From: Pirellulales bacterium
GTDB lineage: Bacteria > Planctomycetota > Planctomycetia > Pirellulales > Thermoguttaceae
Assembly: GCA_016936015.1 (NCBI GenBank)
Contig: JAFGPV010000044.1
Coordinates: forward strand, 1 to 33,311
Direction: 5' to 3'
DNA length: 33,311 nt
The notes below the pieces were generated by a model. That model saw only the letters and a list, made by a program, of their open reading frames with translations. It had not been told where the DNA came from and made no database searches. This document shows positions 18,709 to 27,123 of the stretch, piece by piece. A program made the translations under genes and the position numbers. Numbering within the stretch: the first letter of the stretch is position 1; each line of letters begins with the position of its first letter.

Positions 18709-20280
18709 TTAATCCAAAAAGCCCACCAGTTCCTGGCTGCGGCAGGGCTGCTGGAGCTTGCGGACGGCCTTGGCCTCGATCTGGCGGATCCGCTCGCGGG
18801 TGACCTTGAAGATGTGGCCGACCTCTTCCAGCGTGTAGCTGTAGCCGTCGCCCAGTCCGTAGCGGAGCTTGATGATTTCCCGCTCGCGGTAGCTGAGGGT
18901 CTTCAGGACCTTCGAGATCCGGGCGCGGAGCATGCCCTGGGTGGCGCCGATCGACGGGTTCTTGGCACCGCCGTCGGGCAGCAGGTCGCCGAAGTGGCTG
19001 TCCTCGCTGTTGCCCACCGGGCGGTCGAGGCTGATCGGGTAGCGGCTCATCGAGAGCACCCGCCGGGCCTCCTCCACCTGGGTTTCGCTGGCCCGGGCCG
19101 TCTCTTCGAGGGTCGGCTCGCGGCCGAGCTTTTGCAGCAGCTTCCGCGAAACGTTCCGCACCCGCGACATGGTTTCGACCATGTGGACGGGGATGCGGAT
19201 CGTGCGGCTCTGATCGGCCACCGCCCGGGTGATCGCCTGACGGATCCACCAGGTGGCGTAGGTGCAGAACTTGAAGCCGCGGCGGTACTCGAACTTGTCC
19301 ACCGCCCGCATCAGGCCGGCGTTGCCCTCCTGGATCAGGTCCAGGAAGCTCAGCCCGCGGTTGCGGTATTTCTTGGCGATCGAAACCACCAGGCGGAGGT
19401 TCCCCTCGGACAGCCCGCGCTTGGCGTTCTGATAGTATTGGTAAATATCCTTCAGATACCGGATGCGATTCCGCAGGCTGGTGGGCGATTCCTGGGTGGT
19501 GCGGAGGATGTTGCGGTACTCCTGGATCCAGGGTTCGCGCTCCTTGAGCGGTCCCTTGGCCGCGGCGTGCAGCCGGATGCGGTTGCGAAGCTCGTCCACG
19601 CGGCGACTGAACTCCTCGAGCGTCTTGATCATCGGCTCGATCCGTTGGGTCCGCAGTCCCAGTTCTTCCACCAGGCGGACGGTCCGGCGGCGGCGGCGTC
19701 CCAACCGCCGCCAGGCGTTGCGGCGCTGGCTGGGAGTGCGCGACTTGCTCGTGGCGATGTTGTAGTCCCGTTTGTTCCGCTTCAAGAGCGTTTCCAGGGT
19801 CCGCAAGTTTTCCGGCAACCGCCCGAGAATTTGGTGTTTTTCGAGTTGATCGGTCACGGAGACCTGCACGGTGCGGTCGAAGGGCAGTTCCCCTTCCTGG
19901 ACCCGGCGGAGCACCTTAAAGGCGGTCTGGATCACAAAATCGCACTCCAACACCTTCCGTCGGAACTTGGCCCGGGTCCGCTCGATCTGCTTGGCCAGCC
20001 GCACCTCCTCTTGACGCGTCAAGAGGGGGATCTCGCCCATCTGGGTCAGGTACATGCGGACCGGGTCGTCCGACCACGACTCCACGTCTTCCACTTCCGC
20101 CAACAAATCGTCGGCGTTGAAGGCCAATTCCGGATCCTGCTCCTCCTGTTCCTCCAGAACGTCCATGTCCAGATCGTCTTCGTTGCCCAGTTCATCCTCG
20201 GCCTCTTCGGTCAGGTCCAGGGCCTCATCATGCCGAGCCAGGGACTCGTCGTCGATGCCTTCCAATAATGCGTCGTACAA
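18709..20280 (-). CDS. rpoD: Primary sigma factor of RNA polymerase
   Basis: This sigma-70 family factor directs RNA polymerase to housekeeping promoters. The product is 523 residues. The acidic N-terminus (1-66) is followed by region 1.2 ([20 protein letters not shown], 71-90), a long basic nonconserved region, region 2 ([20 protein letters not shown], then [21 protein letters not shown], then [16 protein letters not shown]; about 295-353), region 3 and region 4 with the helix-turn-helix ([20 protein letters not shown], 483-502). The start codon is TTG 20280, backed by GAGGAGG 6 nt upstream, an unusual but well-supported choice. A poly-basic stretch at residues 186-201 ([15 protein letters not shown]) is a notable feature of the nonconserved region. 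It ends at the bidirectional terminator at 18643. Confidence 0.95.
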   Translation of the reverse strand: MYDALLEGIDDESLARHDEALDLTEEAEDELGNEDDLDMDVLEEQEEQDPELAFNADDLLAEVEDVESWSDDPVRMYLTQMGEIPLLTRQEEVRLAKQIERTRAKFRRKVLECDFVIQTAFKVLRRVQEGELPFDRTVQVSVTDQLEKHQILGRLPENLRTLETLLKRNKRDYNIATSKSRTPSQRRNAWRRLGRRRRRTVRLVEELGLRTQRIEPMIKTLEEFSRRVDELRNRIRLHAAAKGPLKEREPWIQEYRNILRTTQESPTSLRNRIRYLKDIYQYYQNAKRGLSEGNLRLVVSIAKKYRNRGLSFLDLIQEGNAGLMRAVDKFEYRRGFKFCTYATWWIRQAITRAVADQSRTIRIPVHMVETMSRVRNVSRKLLQKLGREPTLEETARASETQVEEARRVLSMSRYPISLDRPVGNSEDSHFGDLLPDGGAKNPSIGATQGMLRARISKVLKTLSYREREIIKLRYGLGDGYSYTLEEVGHIFKVTRERIRQIEAKAVRKLQQPCRSQELVGFLD

Positions 20281-21128
20281 AGCGATCCTCCTCGCTGTGG
20301 GTAAAGGGTTCAGGCCCCGGGACTCGTCATTCGGTCGGCCGTCGGAATCCGAGAAGCCCGATGCTCTGAACGCTTGCGTTGTTTTGGTAAATCGAGGCGA
20401 AACCTCGCCGTCTACTCTCTAAACCACCTGCGGCAACCCAATGCCTCGAAAAAACTCTACCACCGGATTTTGGAATGGCGGGCGGTACTCGCCATTTGGC
20501 AAGGAATTCGGCCTGTAGAAAGAAAACGTGTACTTTACAGATCGCGCAACCACTCCAAGGTCCCTCGCCGCGGTTCCCGACCTGACCGCTGACCTCTTCA
20601 TAAAACGAAACGTTTCCCGACCGCGAAGTTCAGGTTGCGTCCCGTTACGGATCAGGACCTATTGCGCGGACAGTACATCAATTAACAGGGCCACTTTCCC
20701 TTGTCGCAATCGAGAAACGACAAAGCTAACCCTTGCGCCCGCAGGCTATTGATGCGCAGACTGTCCTCTCTCTATCCATGCCACCCCATTTTAATCCGAC
20801 ACGGACCATTGTCCAGGTTTTTTCCGGAAAAATTCCTGTTTTTCTTTTCCCCTCTCTTTCAAGTCGATAATCTAGGTAAGAAAAAGATAATATAGGTATA
20901 ATAACTAAGATAGAGAATGCATTTGCCTGTCTGCTTTATTGAACCAATGAATGGAAAAGAAAGAGATTTCCAGATATCAACATCTCGCCTTGCACGGATT
21001 CCCACTCGCCCAGGGTTTCCGGCAGAGAGTGTGTTATACTTACCCGATGCCCAAGCGAAGAGCATCCGTTGGTTGTCCTTCGGTCGAGCTCCGAATTCGG
21101 TAGAATGTCCGTTGGGAGGTGTCTTGCT
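20281..21128. other. Long divergent intergenic region upstream of rpoD
   Basis: The 848-nt region between rpoD and the zinc-ribbon gene contains the rpoD Shine-Dalgarno, a small inverted repeat (20474-20496), and an AT-rich block (20860-20920) with several TATAAT-like boxes, for example at 20897-20902, any of which could be promoter elements. Short open frames exist but have no Shine-Dalgarno, no familiar motif and an unlikely composition. I see no structured RNA by eye. Confidence 0.5.
20474..20496. repeat. Short inverted repeat in the rpoD leader
   Basis: AATGGCG (20474-20480) and CGCCATT (20490-20496) are exact complements around GGCGGTACT. It lies about 190 nt upstream of the rpoD start. 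Confidence 0.5.
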
Positions 21129-21677
21129 TTGTCGCTGAAATACTACCTTCCCTGTAAATGCGGAGAGCGTCTGATTGTCGAACCGCGTCAAGCGGGCGAG
21201 ATCGTCGTTTGCCGGTGCGGGCAATCCCTCGAGGTCCCTACCCTCCGGCAACTGAGAAATCTCGATCCGTTGATCGAAGAGGTTGCTGCAACGCCTTCCA
21301 CGTGGGGCCTCGGCCAGAGTCTCATTCTGCTGGGAGTGGTCATTTTGCTCGGCGGCGTGGGACTGGCCTATCTGTTTGTGCGAGAGCCTCCCCAGAATCC
21401 CTTCGGCGGCAAGTCCCCGGAAGTCATCCACGAAATCGCCCAGAACCTCCCGCCCGCCGAATCGTGGCGGATGTGGATCCTGTTGCGCAAAATGGGGCCG
21501 AATCCCCAAAAGCAATGGGCGGAACGCCATTATCTCGAAAAACTGGCCGAGTACCGGGCGCTCTGGGTATTGCTGATCCCTGTTTTCATAGCGGGAGCGG
21601 CCTTTATTGTCGCGGGGATTGTCACTGCGCGGCAACGGCGGAAACGCCGTGCGGTTGCCGCCCGTGCCCCGACGTGA
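21129..21677 (+). CDS. Zinc-ribbon membrane protein of unknown function
   Basis: The preferred start is TTG 21129 (182 residues), 9 nt after GGGAGG; ATG 21105 in the same frame would put that ribosome-binding site inside the gene. The product opens SLKYYLPCKCGERLIV and then has VVCRCGQSLEV: two CxC pairs about 17 residues apart, forming a likely zinc ribbon. Two hydrophobic segments follow (SLILLGVVILLGGVGLAYLFV and LWVLLIPVFIAGAAFIVAGIV), with a polar stretch between them and a basic tail RQRRKRR. Small zinc-ribbon membrane proteins of this layout are frequent in planctomycetes and have no assigned role. The gene sits directly before the ATP synthase operon, which has its own promoter. Confidence 0.72.
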   Translation: MSLKYYLPCKCGERLIVEPRQAGEIVVCRCGQSLEVPTLRQLRNLDPLIEEVAATPSTWGLGQSLILLGVVILLGGVGLAYLFVREPPQNPFGGKSPEVIHEIAQNLPPAESWRMWILLRKMGPNPQKQWAERHYLEKLAEYRALWVLLIPVFIAGAAFIVAGIVTARQRRKRRAVAARAPT

Positions 21678-21729
21678 TCCGTTCCATCGGCTTATCGCAA
21701 CCAAGTCGCCTTCACTTCTGACTCTCGAA

Positions 21730-21758
21730 TTGACAATTGCGCCCTCAACCGATAGATT
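21730..21758 (+). promoter_or_regulatory. Likely promoter of the ATP synthase operon
   Basis: Perfect TTGACA (21730-21735), a 17-nt spacer and TAGATT (21753-21758, four of six) lie 43 nt before the first gene of the operon at 21801. Confidence 0.65.
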
Positions 21759-21800
21759 TTCTTTTTTCCTCAGCCGATTTTCTCACCAATTCGCCCGGCC

Positions 21801-22019
21801 GTGAAGAAATCCTCGGACAGCCGGTCGCCCCTGGCAGTCGCCCTGGAGTGGTCGACGCGGGTCACCGCGATCTCGCTCCAGATGGTGTTGCCGGGCGTGC
21901 TGGGTTATTGGCTCGACTTGAGGATCGGGACGAAGATGGTTTTTTTGATCCTCGGCGTCTTCTTCGGTTTGGCGAGCGGTCTGTGGAGTCTGATCCGCCT
22001 GACCCGGGAAAAACACTGA
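21801..22019 (+). CDS. atpZ: AtpZ/AtpI-family membrane protein
   Basis: The 72-residue product starts at GTG 21801. Two transmembrane helices (VTAISLQMVLPGVLGYWLDL and MVFLILGVFFGLASGLWSLI) flank the conserved GYWLDLRIGT turn, as in the small AtpZ/ATPase_gene1 proteins that head many atp operons. These proteins are thought to help assemble the c-ring or to move Mg2+ or Ca2+; their exact role in this group is unknown. The stop codon overlaps the next start (TGATG), indicating translational coupling. Confidence 0.85.
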   Translation: MKKSSDSRSPLAVALEWSTRVTAISLQMVLPGVLGYWLDLRIGTKMVFLILGVFFGLASGLWSLIRLTREKH

Positions 22020-22423
22020 TGCTGCGACCACGTTCCGCCGGTCGGCCGGGTTTGTTGATCATCACCCGGGGAGCGATGCTTTTGGGGGGAACCGTTCTTT
22101 GTGGAATTCCCACGTCATGGTGGGCCTGGGAACACTCTAGAAAAGCTGGTCTGCAAGCGGTCGTCGCGGCAGGAGGGCTTTGTCTGCTCGGCGCCCTGCT
22201 GGCCTTGCCGTGCACCATTTTGGCGAAGAATCCCAAGTTCGCCCTCCTGGGCGCGTTGTTGGGCATGGCCATCCGCTCGGGCATTCCCCTGGGATTCGGA
22301 ATCGGTCTCCATTTTCTCTATTCGCCCTTGGCAAAAACCGGCTTCTTGTATTATCTTGTGGTGTTCTATATCCCGTTGTTGGCACTGGAAACGTATTGGT
22401 CCGTGCCCAGCAGAGACAAATAG
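22019..22423 (+). CDS. atpI: AtpI-like subunit, four-helix membrane protein
   Basis: The 134-residue product starts at ATG 22019, overlapping the atpZ stop by one base. Four hydrophobic segments are visible: IITRGAMLLGGTVLCGIP, LQAVVAAGGLCLLGALLALP, FALLGALLGMAIRSGIPLGFGI and LYYLVVFYIPLLALETYW. Sequence conservation in this family is low; position between atpZ and atpB and the membrane topology support AtpI, which acts in assembly of the c-ring. The atpB start is 5 nt downstream of the stop. Confidence 0.72.
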   Translation: MLRPRSAGRPGLLIITRGAMLLGGTVLCGIPTSWWAWEHSRKAGLQAVVAAGGLCLLGALLALPCTILAKNPKFALLGALLGMAIRSGIPLGFGIGLHFLYSPLAKTGFLYYLVVFYIPLLALETYWSVPSRDK

Positions 22424-22428
22424 GGAAA

Positions 22429-23235
22429 ATGTCCAATCCCGCTGAACACGTTCAAGACTCCCTGACCTTCGAGTTCCCCTTCAAATACGAATGGCACATT
22501 CCCCAGCCGTTCGAGCCATGGGGATTCCACCTGACGAAGTTCATGGTGTTGGAGGTCGTCGCGGCGGTGCTGACGCTGGTGATTTTTCTATGGCTTGCGC
22601 GGCGGATCGCCTCGGGCAAGCCGCCCCGCGGCCGGTCTTGGAACCTGTTCGAGATGATGCTGCTCTTCATCCGCGATCAAGTGGTTCGGCCCACCATCGG
22701 GCCGCCGCACGAGGCCGACCGCTTTCTCCCATTCCTGTGGACCCAGTTTTTCTTCGTCTTGTTTTGCAATCTCTTGGGACTGATCCCCTGGATGGGTTCT
22801 CCCACGGGCGCCTTCGAGGTGACCACGGTGCTGGCCATCGGCTCCTTCCTTGCGGTCATCATGGCGGGAATGGCCGAGCACGGAATCTTTAAATACTGGG
22901 CTGGATTGGTTCCGCACATGGAACTCCCCTTGATCATGAAGATGTTCCTGGTTCCCATGCTGTGGGTGATTGAGCTCAGCGGCCTGTTGATCAAGTCCAC
23001 CATCCTTTCCATTCGTTTGCTAGCCAACATGTTTGCGGGCCATTTGGTACTGGCCGTGGTCCTGGGCTTCATCGCGCAGACCGCCGCCTTGTGGCTCTGG
23101 TACGGCGTCGCGCCGGCCAGCGTGCTCGGCGCCACGGCCCTGAACGTCCTGGAACTGTTGGTCGCCTTTTTACAAGCGTATATTTTCGTTTTCATCACGT
23201 CCTTGCTGATCGGCATGGCCATTCATCAGCATTAG
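22429..23235 (+). CDS. atpB: ATP synthase subunit a
   Basis: Subunit a forms the two proton half-channels beside the c-ring in the membrane. The 268-residue product starts at ATG 22429, with GGGA just upstream. The essential Arg of helix 4 is in SIRLLANMFAGHL, and the last helix contains LLVAFLQAYIFVFITSLLIG, both diagnostic. Five or six hydrophobic segments are visible, with PHEADRFLPFLWTQFFFVLFCNLLGLIP at the usual position of the second helix. It follows atpI by 5 nt and precedes atpE by 66 nt. Confidence 0.95.
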   Translation: MSNPAEHVQDSLTFEFPFKYEWHIPQPFEPWGFHLTKFMVLEVVAAVLTLVIFLWLARRIASGKPPRGRSWNLFEMMLLFIRDQVVRPTIGPPHEADRFLPFLWTQFFFVLFCNLLGLIPWMGSPTGAFEVTTVLAIGSFLAVIMAGMAEHGIFKYWAGLVPHMELPLIMKMFLVPMLWVIELSGLLIKSTILSIRLLANMFAGHLVLAVVLGFIAQTAALWLWYGVAPASVLGATALNVLELLVAFLQAYIFVFITSLLIGMAIHQH

Positions 23236-23301
23236 CGTCCCTATGTCATACTGTCGTTCATGACGAACGCGTTATCACTTTTTCACGAGGAGATCCGACG
23301 A

Positions 23302-23679
23302 ATGAATCAGGTGTTCCGTAACATGGTATGGATTCTCATGGTGGGCCTGGCGTTTTTCTTTCTCGGCAGCGGAGCGGTCGTCTTGGCAGCCGAGGAGAAC
23401 CCGGCCCCCGATAACCAAGCGGCCGAAAAGGAATCGCCCAAAGCCGAGGCCGCCCCGGCTTCCGGCGGCATGAACATCCTTTATGGCGCAGCCTTCGGCG
23501 CGGGACTGGTCATCGTCGGCGCCGGCTACGGCATCGGCAAGATCGGCGCCTGCGCCGTCGAGAGCATGGCCCGGCAACCCGAGGTGGCCGGCACCATCCA
23601 GCTCTCGATGATCATCGCGGCGGCCCTGATCGAAGGGGCCACGTTCTTCGCCCTGATCGTGTGTCTGGCGAAGGGATAA
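23302..23679 (+). CDS. atpE: ATP synthase subunit c with N-terminal signal-like extension
   Basis: Subunit c forms the rotating ring. I start it at ATG 23302 after GAGGAG, giving 125 residues instead of the usual 70-90. The first 56 or so are an extension: a hydrophobic segment MVWILMVGLAFFFLGSGAVV with a cleavage-like ending VLAAEE, then a Pro/Ala/Glu-rich linker. The c hairpin follows: GAAFGAGLVIVGAGYGIG, the conserved loop ESMARQPEV and helix 2 with the ion-binding Glu in AALIEGATFFALIV. Helix 1 lacks the Gln, and helix 2 lacks the Ser/Thr after Glu, that mark sodium-binding rings, so proton coupling is likely. A strong stem-loop lies 8 nt past the stop. Confidence 0.93.
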   Translation: MNQVFRNMVWILMVGLAFFFLGSGAVVLAAEENPAPDNQAAEKESPKAEAAPASGGMNILYGAAFGAGLVIVGAGYGIGKIGACAVESMARQPEVAGTIQLSMIIAAALIEGATFFALIVCLAKG

Positions 23680-23687
23680 ACCCGTCT

Positions 23688-23711
23688 CGACGAGGCGACG
23701 GAGCCTCGTCG
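23688..23711 (+). promoter_or_regulatory. Stem-loop directly after atpE
   Basis: CGACGAGGC (23688-23696) and GCCTCGTCG (23703-23711) are exact complements with a 6-nt loop. With no T-run it is unlikely to be a full terminator. It may protect the atpE 3' end or limit read-through, matching the need for many c subunits per complex. Confidence 0.55.
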
Positions 23712-23777
23712 GATCCGCCGCTTCCGGCCGCGGAACGTTATGACCGACCTCAACACGCCATCCACGACAACGGACCC

Positions 23778-24437
23778 ATGAAAACGTCGGCTTTTTTTAC
23801 GATCCTCCTGGCCGCCTCCCTCGTGGTCCCGGGAGTCTTTCTGACGCCGGCCGCGGCGCACGCGGAGGAAGACGCCCACGCCGGTTCCGAGGCGGGCGAC
23901 ATCCAAAGCCCGGTTCCCCTGCGATGGGAAGACGTCAAAACCGATCTGGCCCTCTGGACCGGCGTCGTCTTCCTGCTCTTGCTGTTGGCCCTGTCTCCTT
24001 TATGGAAGCAGATCCTTCAGGGACTCGACAAACGCGAGAAGGGCATCGCCGACCAGATCGATCAGGCCGAGCAGGCCAACCGGCAGGCGCAGGAGCGGCT
24101 CGAGGAGTACGAAAAACGCCTGGCCGCGGCGGGCGAGGAGGTCCGGGCGCTGATCGAGCAGGGCCGACGCGACGCCGAGAAGGCCGGGCAGGAGTTGATC
24201 GAGAAGGCTCGGGAGGAAAGCAAGCTCGAGCAGGCCCGGTCGCTGCGGCAGATCGAATCGGCTGAGGCCGCCGCCCTGAAAAACCTCGCCGACCGCAGCG
24301 CCGCCCTGGCCCTGGATCTGGCCGGCCGGATCGTCCACGCCAAGCTCTCCCGCAAGGACCATGAAGCGCTGATCGAGCAGGCCGTGAGCCGGTTTGCGGA
24401 ATCGTCGTCGGGAGCCGCGAAAGTGAGTAGAAACTAG
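23778..24437 (+). CDS. atpF: ATP synthase subunit b with N-terminal signal-like extension
   Basis: Subunit b is the peripheral stalk that holds F1 to the membrane. From ATG 23778 the product is 219 residues. It has two hydrophobic segments rather than one: an N-terminal signal-peptide-like stretch (FFTILLAASLVVPGVFL, ending PAAAHAEE) and the true anchor LALWTGVVFLLLLLALSPLW. A long Ala/Glu/Gln/Arg-rich helix follows (from about residue 85), typical of the b coiled-coil, and a C-terminal delta-contact region. A gap of 98 nt separates it from atpE and 161 nt filled by an inverted repeat separates it from atpH. Confidence 0.9.
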   Translation: MKTSAFFTILLAASLVVPGVFLTPAAAHAEEDAHAGSEAGDIQSPVPLRWEDVKTDLALWTGVVFLLLLLALSPLWKQILQGLDKREKGIADQIDQAEQANRQAQERLEEYEKRLAAAGEEVRALIEQGRRDAEKAGQELIEKAREESKLEQARSLRQIESAEAAALKNLADRSAALALDLAGRIVHAKLSRKDHEALIEQAVSRFAESSSGAAKVSRN

Positions 24438-24443
24438 AACCAG

Positions 24444-24590
24444 AATGACGAAGGACAAATGACGAATGGCGAAAGAATGACGAAATCCGAAATCCGAATG
24501 GTTGATTTCAGATTCAACGTCAAATAAAAACCATTTTCGTCCTTCGACATTTGGATTTCTTTCGTCATTCGTCCTTCGTCATTAGTCATT
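24444..24590. repeat. GACGAA-rich inverted repeat between atpF and atpH
   Basis: The left arm carries AATGACGAAGGACAAATGAC and further GACGAAA and AATCCGAA units; the right arm, read on the other strand, gives AATGACGAAGGACGAATGAC and similar units. The two arms pair imperfectly around a loop near 24500-24530. The repeat fills the atpF-atpH gap and comes within 10 nt of the atpH start. Confidence 0.75.
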
Positions 24591-24598
24591 CCCCTCCT

Positions 24599-25258
24599 GT
24601 GTCCGACGCAAAAGACCTCAACGCCGAACACGCACAGACCGCGGCGCAGATCGAGCCGGACGTGGGCGTCGAGCACGTGGCCGACGTCTACGCCCGGGCG
24701 CTGTTCAGCGCGGCGCAGCGGGCGGGCCAGACCGCGGCGATCGACGGGGAGTTCGACGCGCTGTTTAGCCGGGTGCTCGATCCATTTCCCCGGTTCGAAG
24801 CCGTGCTGGCCTCGGCGATGGTCTCGCACGAGGAGACCGTCGGCGCGATGGACCGCGTGCTGGGCGGGCGGTTCGCCCCGCTGCTGGTCAACTTTCTGAA
24901 GGTCGTCTCGAAGCACGGCCGCCTGGATTGCCTCCGGGCGATCCACCGCCGCTGGAAGGTCCTGCTGGAACAGTTGCACCAGCGCGTCCGCGTGCAACTG
25001 ACAACCGCCGAGCCGTTGCCGGCCGACCTGGCCGCGCGGATCCGCCTGGCCCTGCGCGCCGCGGTCGGCGGCGAGCCGATCCTGGAAACCGCCGTCGATC
25101 CCCGGTTGATCGGCGGCGCCGTGCTCCGTTTGGGCGACACCGTCTACGACGGCTCGATCGCCGACCAACTGAAAAGACTCCGCCATCAGATTTTCGAAAA
25201 GAGCGTCCATGAGATACAAAGCCGGCGAAATCGATTTCGCCAGGCGGCGGGGAACTAA
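24599..25258 (+). CDS. atpH: ATP synthase subunit delta
   Basis: Delta joins the top of F1 to subunit b. The likely start is GTG 24599 (219 residues); the frame is open upstream, but into the repeat. The N-terminal helical domain begins VADVYARALFSAAQRAG, and the C-terminal domain has the family pattern ILETAVDPRLIGGAVLRLGDTVYDGSIADQLKRL, matching the conserved GG-x-x-x-x-x-G-D-x-x-x-D-G-S signature. An N-terminal lead of about 25 residues precedes the usual start of the family. No clear Shine-Dalgarno is visible, because the repeat occupies its place. Confidence 0.9.
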   Translation: MSDAKDLNAEHAQTAAQIEPDVGVEHVADVYARALFSAAQRAGQTAAIDGEFDALFSRVLDPFPRFEAVLASAMVSHEETVGAMDRVLGGRFAPLLVNFLKVVSKHGRLDCLRAIHRRWKVLLEQLHQRVRVQLTTAEPLPADLAARIRLALRAAVGGEPILETAVDPRLIGGAVLRLGDTVYDGSIADQLKRLRHQIFEKSVHEIQSRRNRFRQAAGN

Positions 25259-25278
25259 ACCTTAACGCCCTCACCCCG

Positions 25279-25301
25279 CCCCTCTCCCAAAGGGAGAGGG
25301 G
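25279..25301 (+). promoter_or_regulatory. Hairpin at the atpA ribosome-binding site
   Basis: CCCCTCTCCC (25279-25288) and GGGAGAGGGG (25292-25301) pair perfectly around AAA. The right arm is the only Shine-Dalgarno-like tract (GGGAGAGGGGG) before the atpA ATG at 25311, so the hairpin could hide it. The same sequence is a widespread intergenic repeat in GC-rich bacteria. Confidence 0.65.
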
Positions 25302-25310
25302 GATATTATT

Positions 25311-26849
25311 ATGAAATTCAAAGCCGACGAAATCGCTTCCGTCATTCAGCGGGAAATTGAGCAATTTGAGGCCCGGATCGACGTCCGCGAGGTGGGCCGC
25401 GTGATCGAGGTCGGCGACGGCATCGCCCGCGTCTACGGCCTGTCCGGCGTAATGGCCGGCGAAATGATCGAATTTCCCGGCGACGTCTTCGGACTGGCCT
25501 TCAACCTCGAAGAAAACTCCGTCGGCGTGATCATCCTCGGCGACTACCTAAAGATCCACGAAGGCGACGAGGTCCGCAGCACGGGCCAACTCCTTTCCGT
25601 GCCCGTCGGCGACGCCGTGCTGGGCCGGGTCGTCGATCCGCTGGGCAATCCGCTCGACGGCGGCGGGCCGATCGTCACCAGCCAGCGCCGCCCCGTGGAA
25701 ACCGAGGCCCCCGGCGTGGCCGAACGGCAGCCCGTCAAAAAACCGCTGCAAACCGGCATCAAGGCCATCGACTCGATGACCCCCATCGGCCGCGGCCAGC
25801 GCGAACTGATCATCGGCGACCGCAAGACCGGCAAGACCGCCATCTGCATCGACGCGATCATCAATCAAACAGAGACCGGCGTGAAGTGCTTCTACGTGGC
25901 CATCGGGCAGAAGGAGTCGAACGTCGCCCAACTGATGGAGACCCTCCGGCGGCACGGCGCGATGGACTACACCACGATCGTGGTGGCCGGCGCCAGCGAT
26001 CCGGCCCCCCTGCAATACATCGCCCCCTACGCCGGCTGCGCCATGGCCGAATACTTCATGTACGAAAAACACCAGGACACGCTGGTGATTTACGACGACC
26101 TGTCGAAGCAGGCGCAGGCCTACCGGCAGCTCTCGCTGCTGCTGCGGCGACCCCCCGGCCGCGAGGCCTATCCCGGCGACATTTTTTACTGTCACAGCCG
26201 GCTCCTCGAACGGTCGGCCAAGCTCAGCGACGCCCGGGGCGCCGGCTCGCTGACGGCCCTGCCGATCGTCGAAACACTCGAAGGCGAGGTCTCGGCCTAC
26301 ATCCCCACCAACGTGATCTCGATCACCGACGGCCAGATCTACCTCCAGCCGGACCTGTTCTTCGCCGGCCAGCGCCCCGCGATGAACGTCGGCATTTCCG
26401 TTTCCCGGGTCGGCGGCTCGGCCCAGATCCCGGCCATGAAAAAGGTGGCCGGCGGCCTGCGGCTCGACCTGGCCGCCTTCCGCGAACTGGAGGCCTTCGC
26501 CCAGTTGGGCACCGAGCTGGATCCCGCCACCCAGGCTCGCCTCGACCGCGGCTACCGCATGACGGAACTGTTAAAGCAGGGTCTCTACCGCCCGATGCCC
26601 GTCGCCGACCAGGTGCTCAGCATCTACGCCGGCACCCGCGGACACCTCGACAAGATCCCTATCCCGGAAGTCCGTACCTGGGAAGAGGAATATTTAAAAT
26701 TCATCCACGAGAATAAAAAGTCGATCTGGCAGAAGATCGCCGAAACCCAACAAATCGACGACAACGCGATCGCCGAGATTGAGGCCGCCATCGCCGAGTT
26801 CCAGAAAGATTATGCGGGGAAGAAGGAAAAACAGACGGTGATGGCATAA
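25311..26849 (+). CDS. atpA: ATP synthase subunit alpha
   Basis: Alpha is the non-catalytic nucleotide-binding subunit of the F1 hexamer. The 512-residue product starts at ATG 25311. [11 protein letters not shown] (34-44) marks the N-terminal barrel, and the Walker A loop is GDRKTGKT (169-176). The Walker B region is [33 protein letters not shown], and the conserved SVSRVGG supplies the arginine finger to the beta catalytic site. All domains are intact. The gene is followed not by atpG but by about 1 kb carrying a transposase gene and repeats, which is unusual for this operon. Confidence 0.97.
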   Translation: MKFKADEIASVIQREIEQFEARIDVREVGRVIEVGDGIARVYGLSGVMAGEMIEFPGDVFGLAFNLEENSVGVIILGDYLKIHEGDEVRSTGQLLSVPVGDAVLGRVVDPLGNPLDGGGPIVTSQRRPVETEAPGVAERQPVKKPLQTGIKAIDSMTPIGRGQRELIIGDRKTGKTAICIDAIINQTETGVKCFYVAIGQKESNVAQLMETLRRHGAMDYTTIVVAGASDPAPLQYIAPYAGCAMAEYFMYEKHQDTLVIYDDLSKQAQAYRQLSLLLRRPPGREAYPGDIFYCHSRLLERSAKLSDARGAGSLTALPIVETLEGEVSAYIPTNVISITDGQIYLQPDLFFAGQRPAMNVGISVSRVGGSAQIPAMKKVAGGLRLDLAAFRELEAFAQLGTELDPATQARLDRGYRMTELLKQGLYRPMPVADQVLSIYAGTRGHLDKIPIPEVRTWEEEYLKFIHENKKSIWQKIAETQQIDDNAIAEIEAAIAEFQKDYAGKKEKQTVMA

Positions 26850-26894
26850 GAAATTGCGAATCGTATCCACCCCAACGGGGTGCCAGTTCTCCCG

Positions 26895-27096
26895 GCCCAG
26901 GGCAACGCCCTGGGGAAGGATTGCCTCTATAAATGTTTTGTGTGTTGATGTCCGATCGGTCCAACGGACCAACCGTTCACCACCGTTGACGATGAACGGT
27001 TGGCCCGTTGGGCCGACAAGAAAATAATGTTGTTCCACCGTTCCCCAGGGCGTTGCCCTGGGCTGGGAGAACGAGAGGCCTTCGGCCTGAAAACAT
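26895..27096. repeat. 202-bp REP-like element, upstream copy
   Basis: The element has 23-bp terminal inverted palindromes (26895-26917 and 27041-27063; core CCCAGGGC...GCCCTGGG). A central imperfect stem pairs GGTCCAACGGACCAACCGTT with AACGGTTGGCCCGTTGGGCC, and a tail hairpin AGGCCTTCGGCCT ends AAAACAT. A hairpin CACCCC/GGGGTG (26868-26882) precedes it. The downstream copy at 27626-27827 has the same length and architecture. Confidence 0.88.
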
Positions 27097-27123
27097 GGGG
27101 AATGTAAAACCGGAGAACGCTCC

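Noticed and set aside
18814-20268. Plus-strand frame of 484 codons opposite rpoD
   Set aside because: It is an antisense shadow of rpoD, without a ribosome site or motifs.
20917-21138. Plus-strand frame of 73 codons before the zinc-ribbon gene
   Set aside because: It overlaps the better-supported TTG start, and has no recognisable domain and no clear Shine-Dalgarno.
20859-21704. Minus-strand frame of 281 codons opposite the zinc-ribbon gene
   Set aside because: Its composition is random-like, and the opposite strand has a ribosome site, paired CxC motifs and membrane helices.
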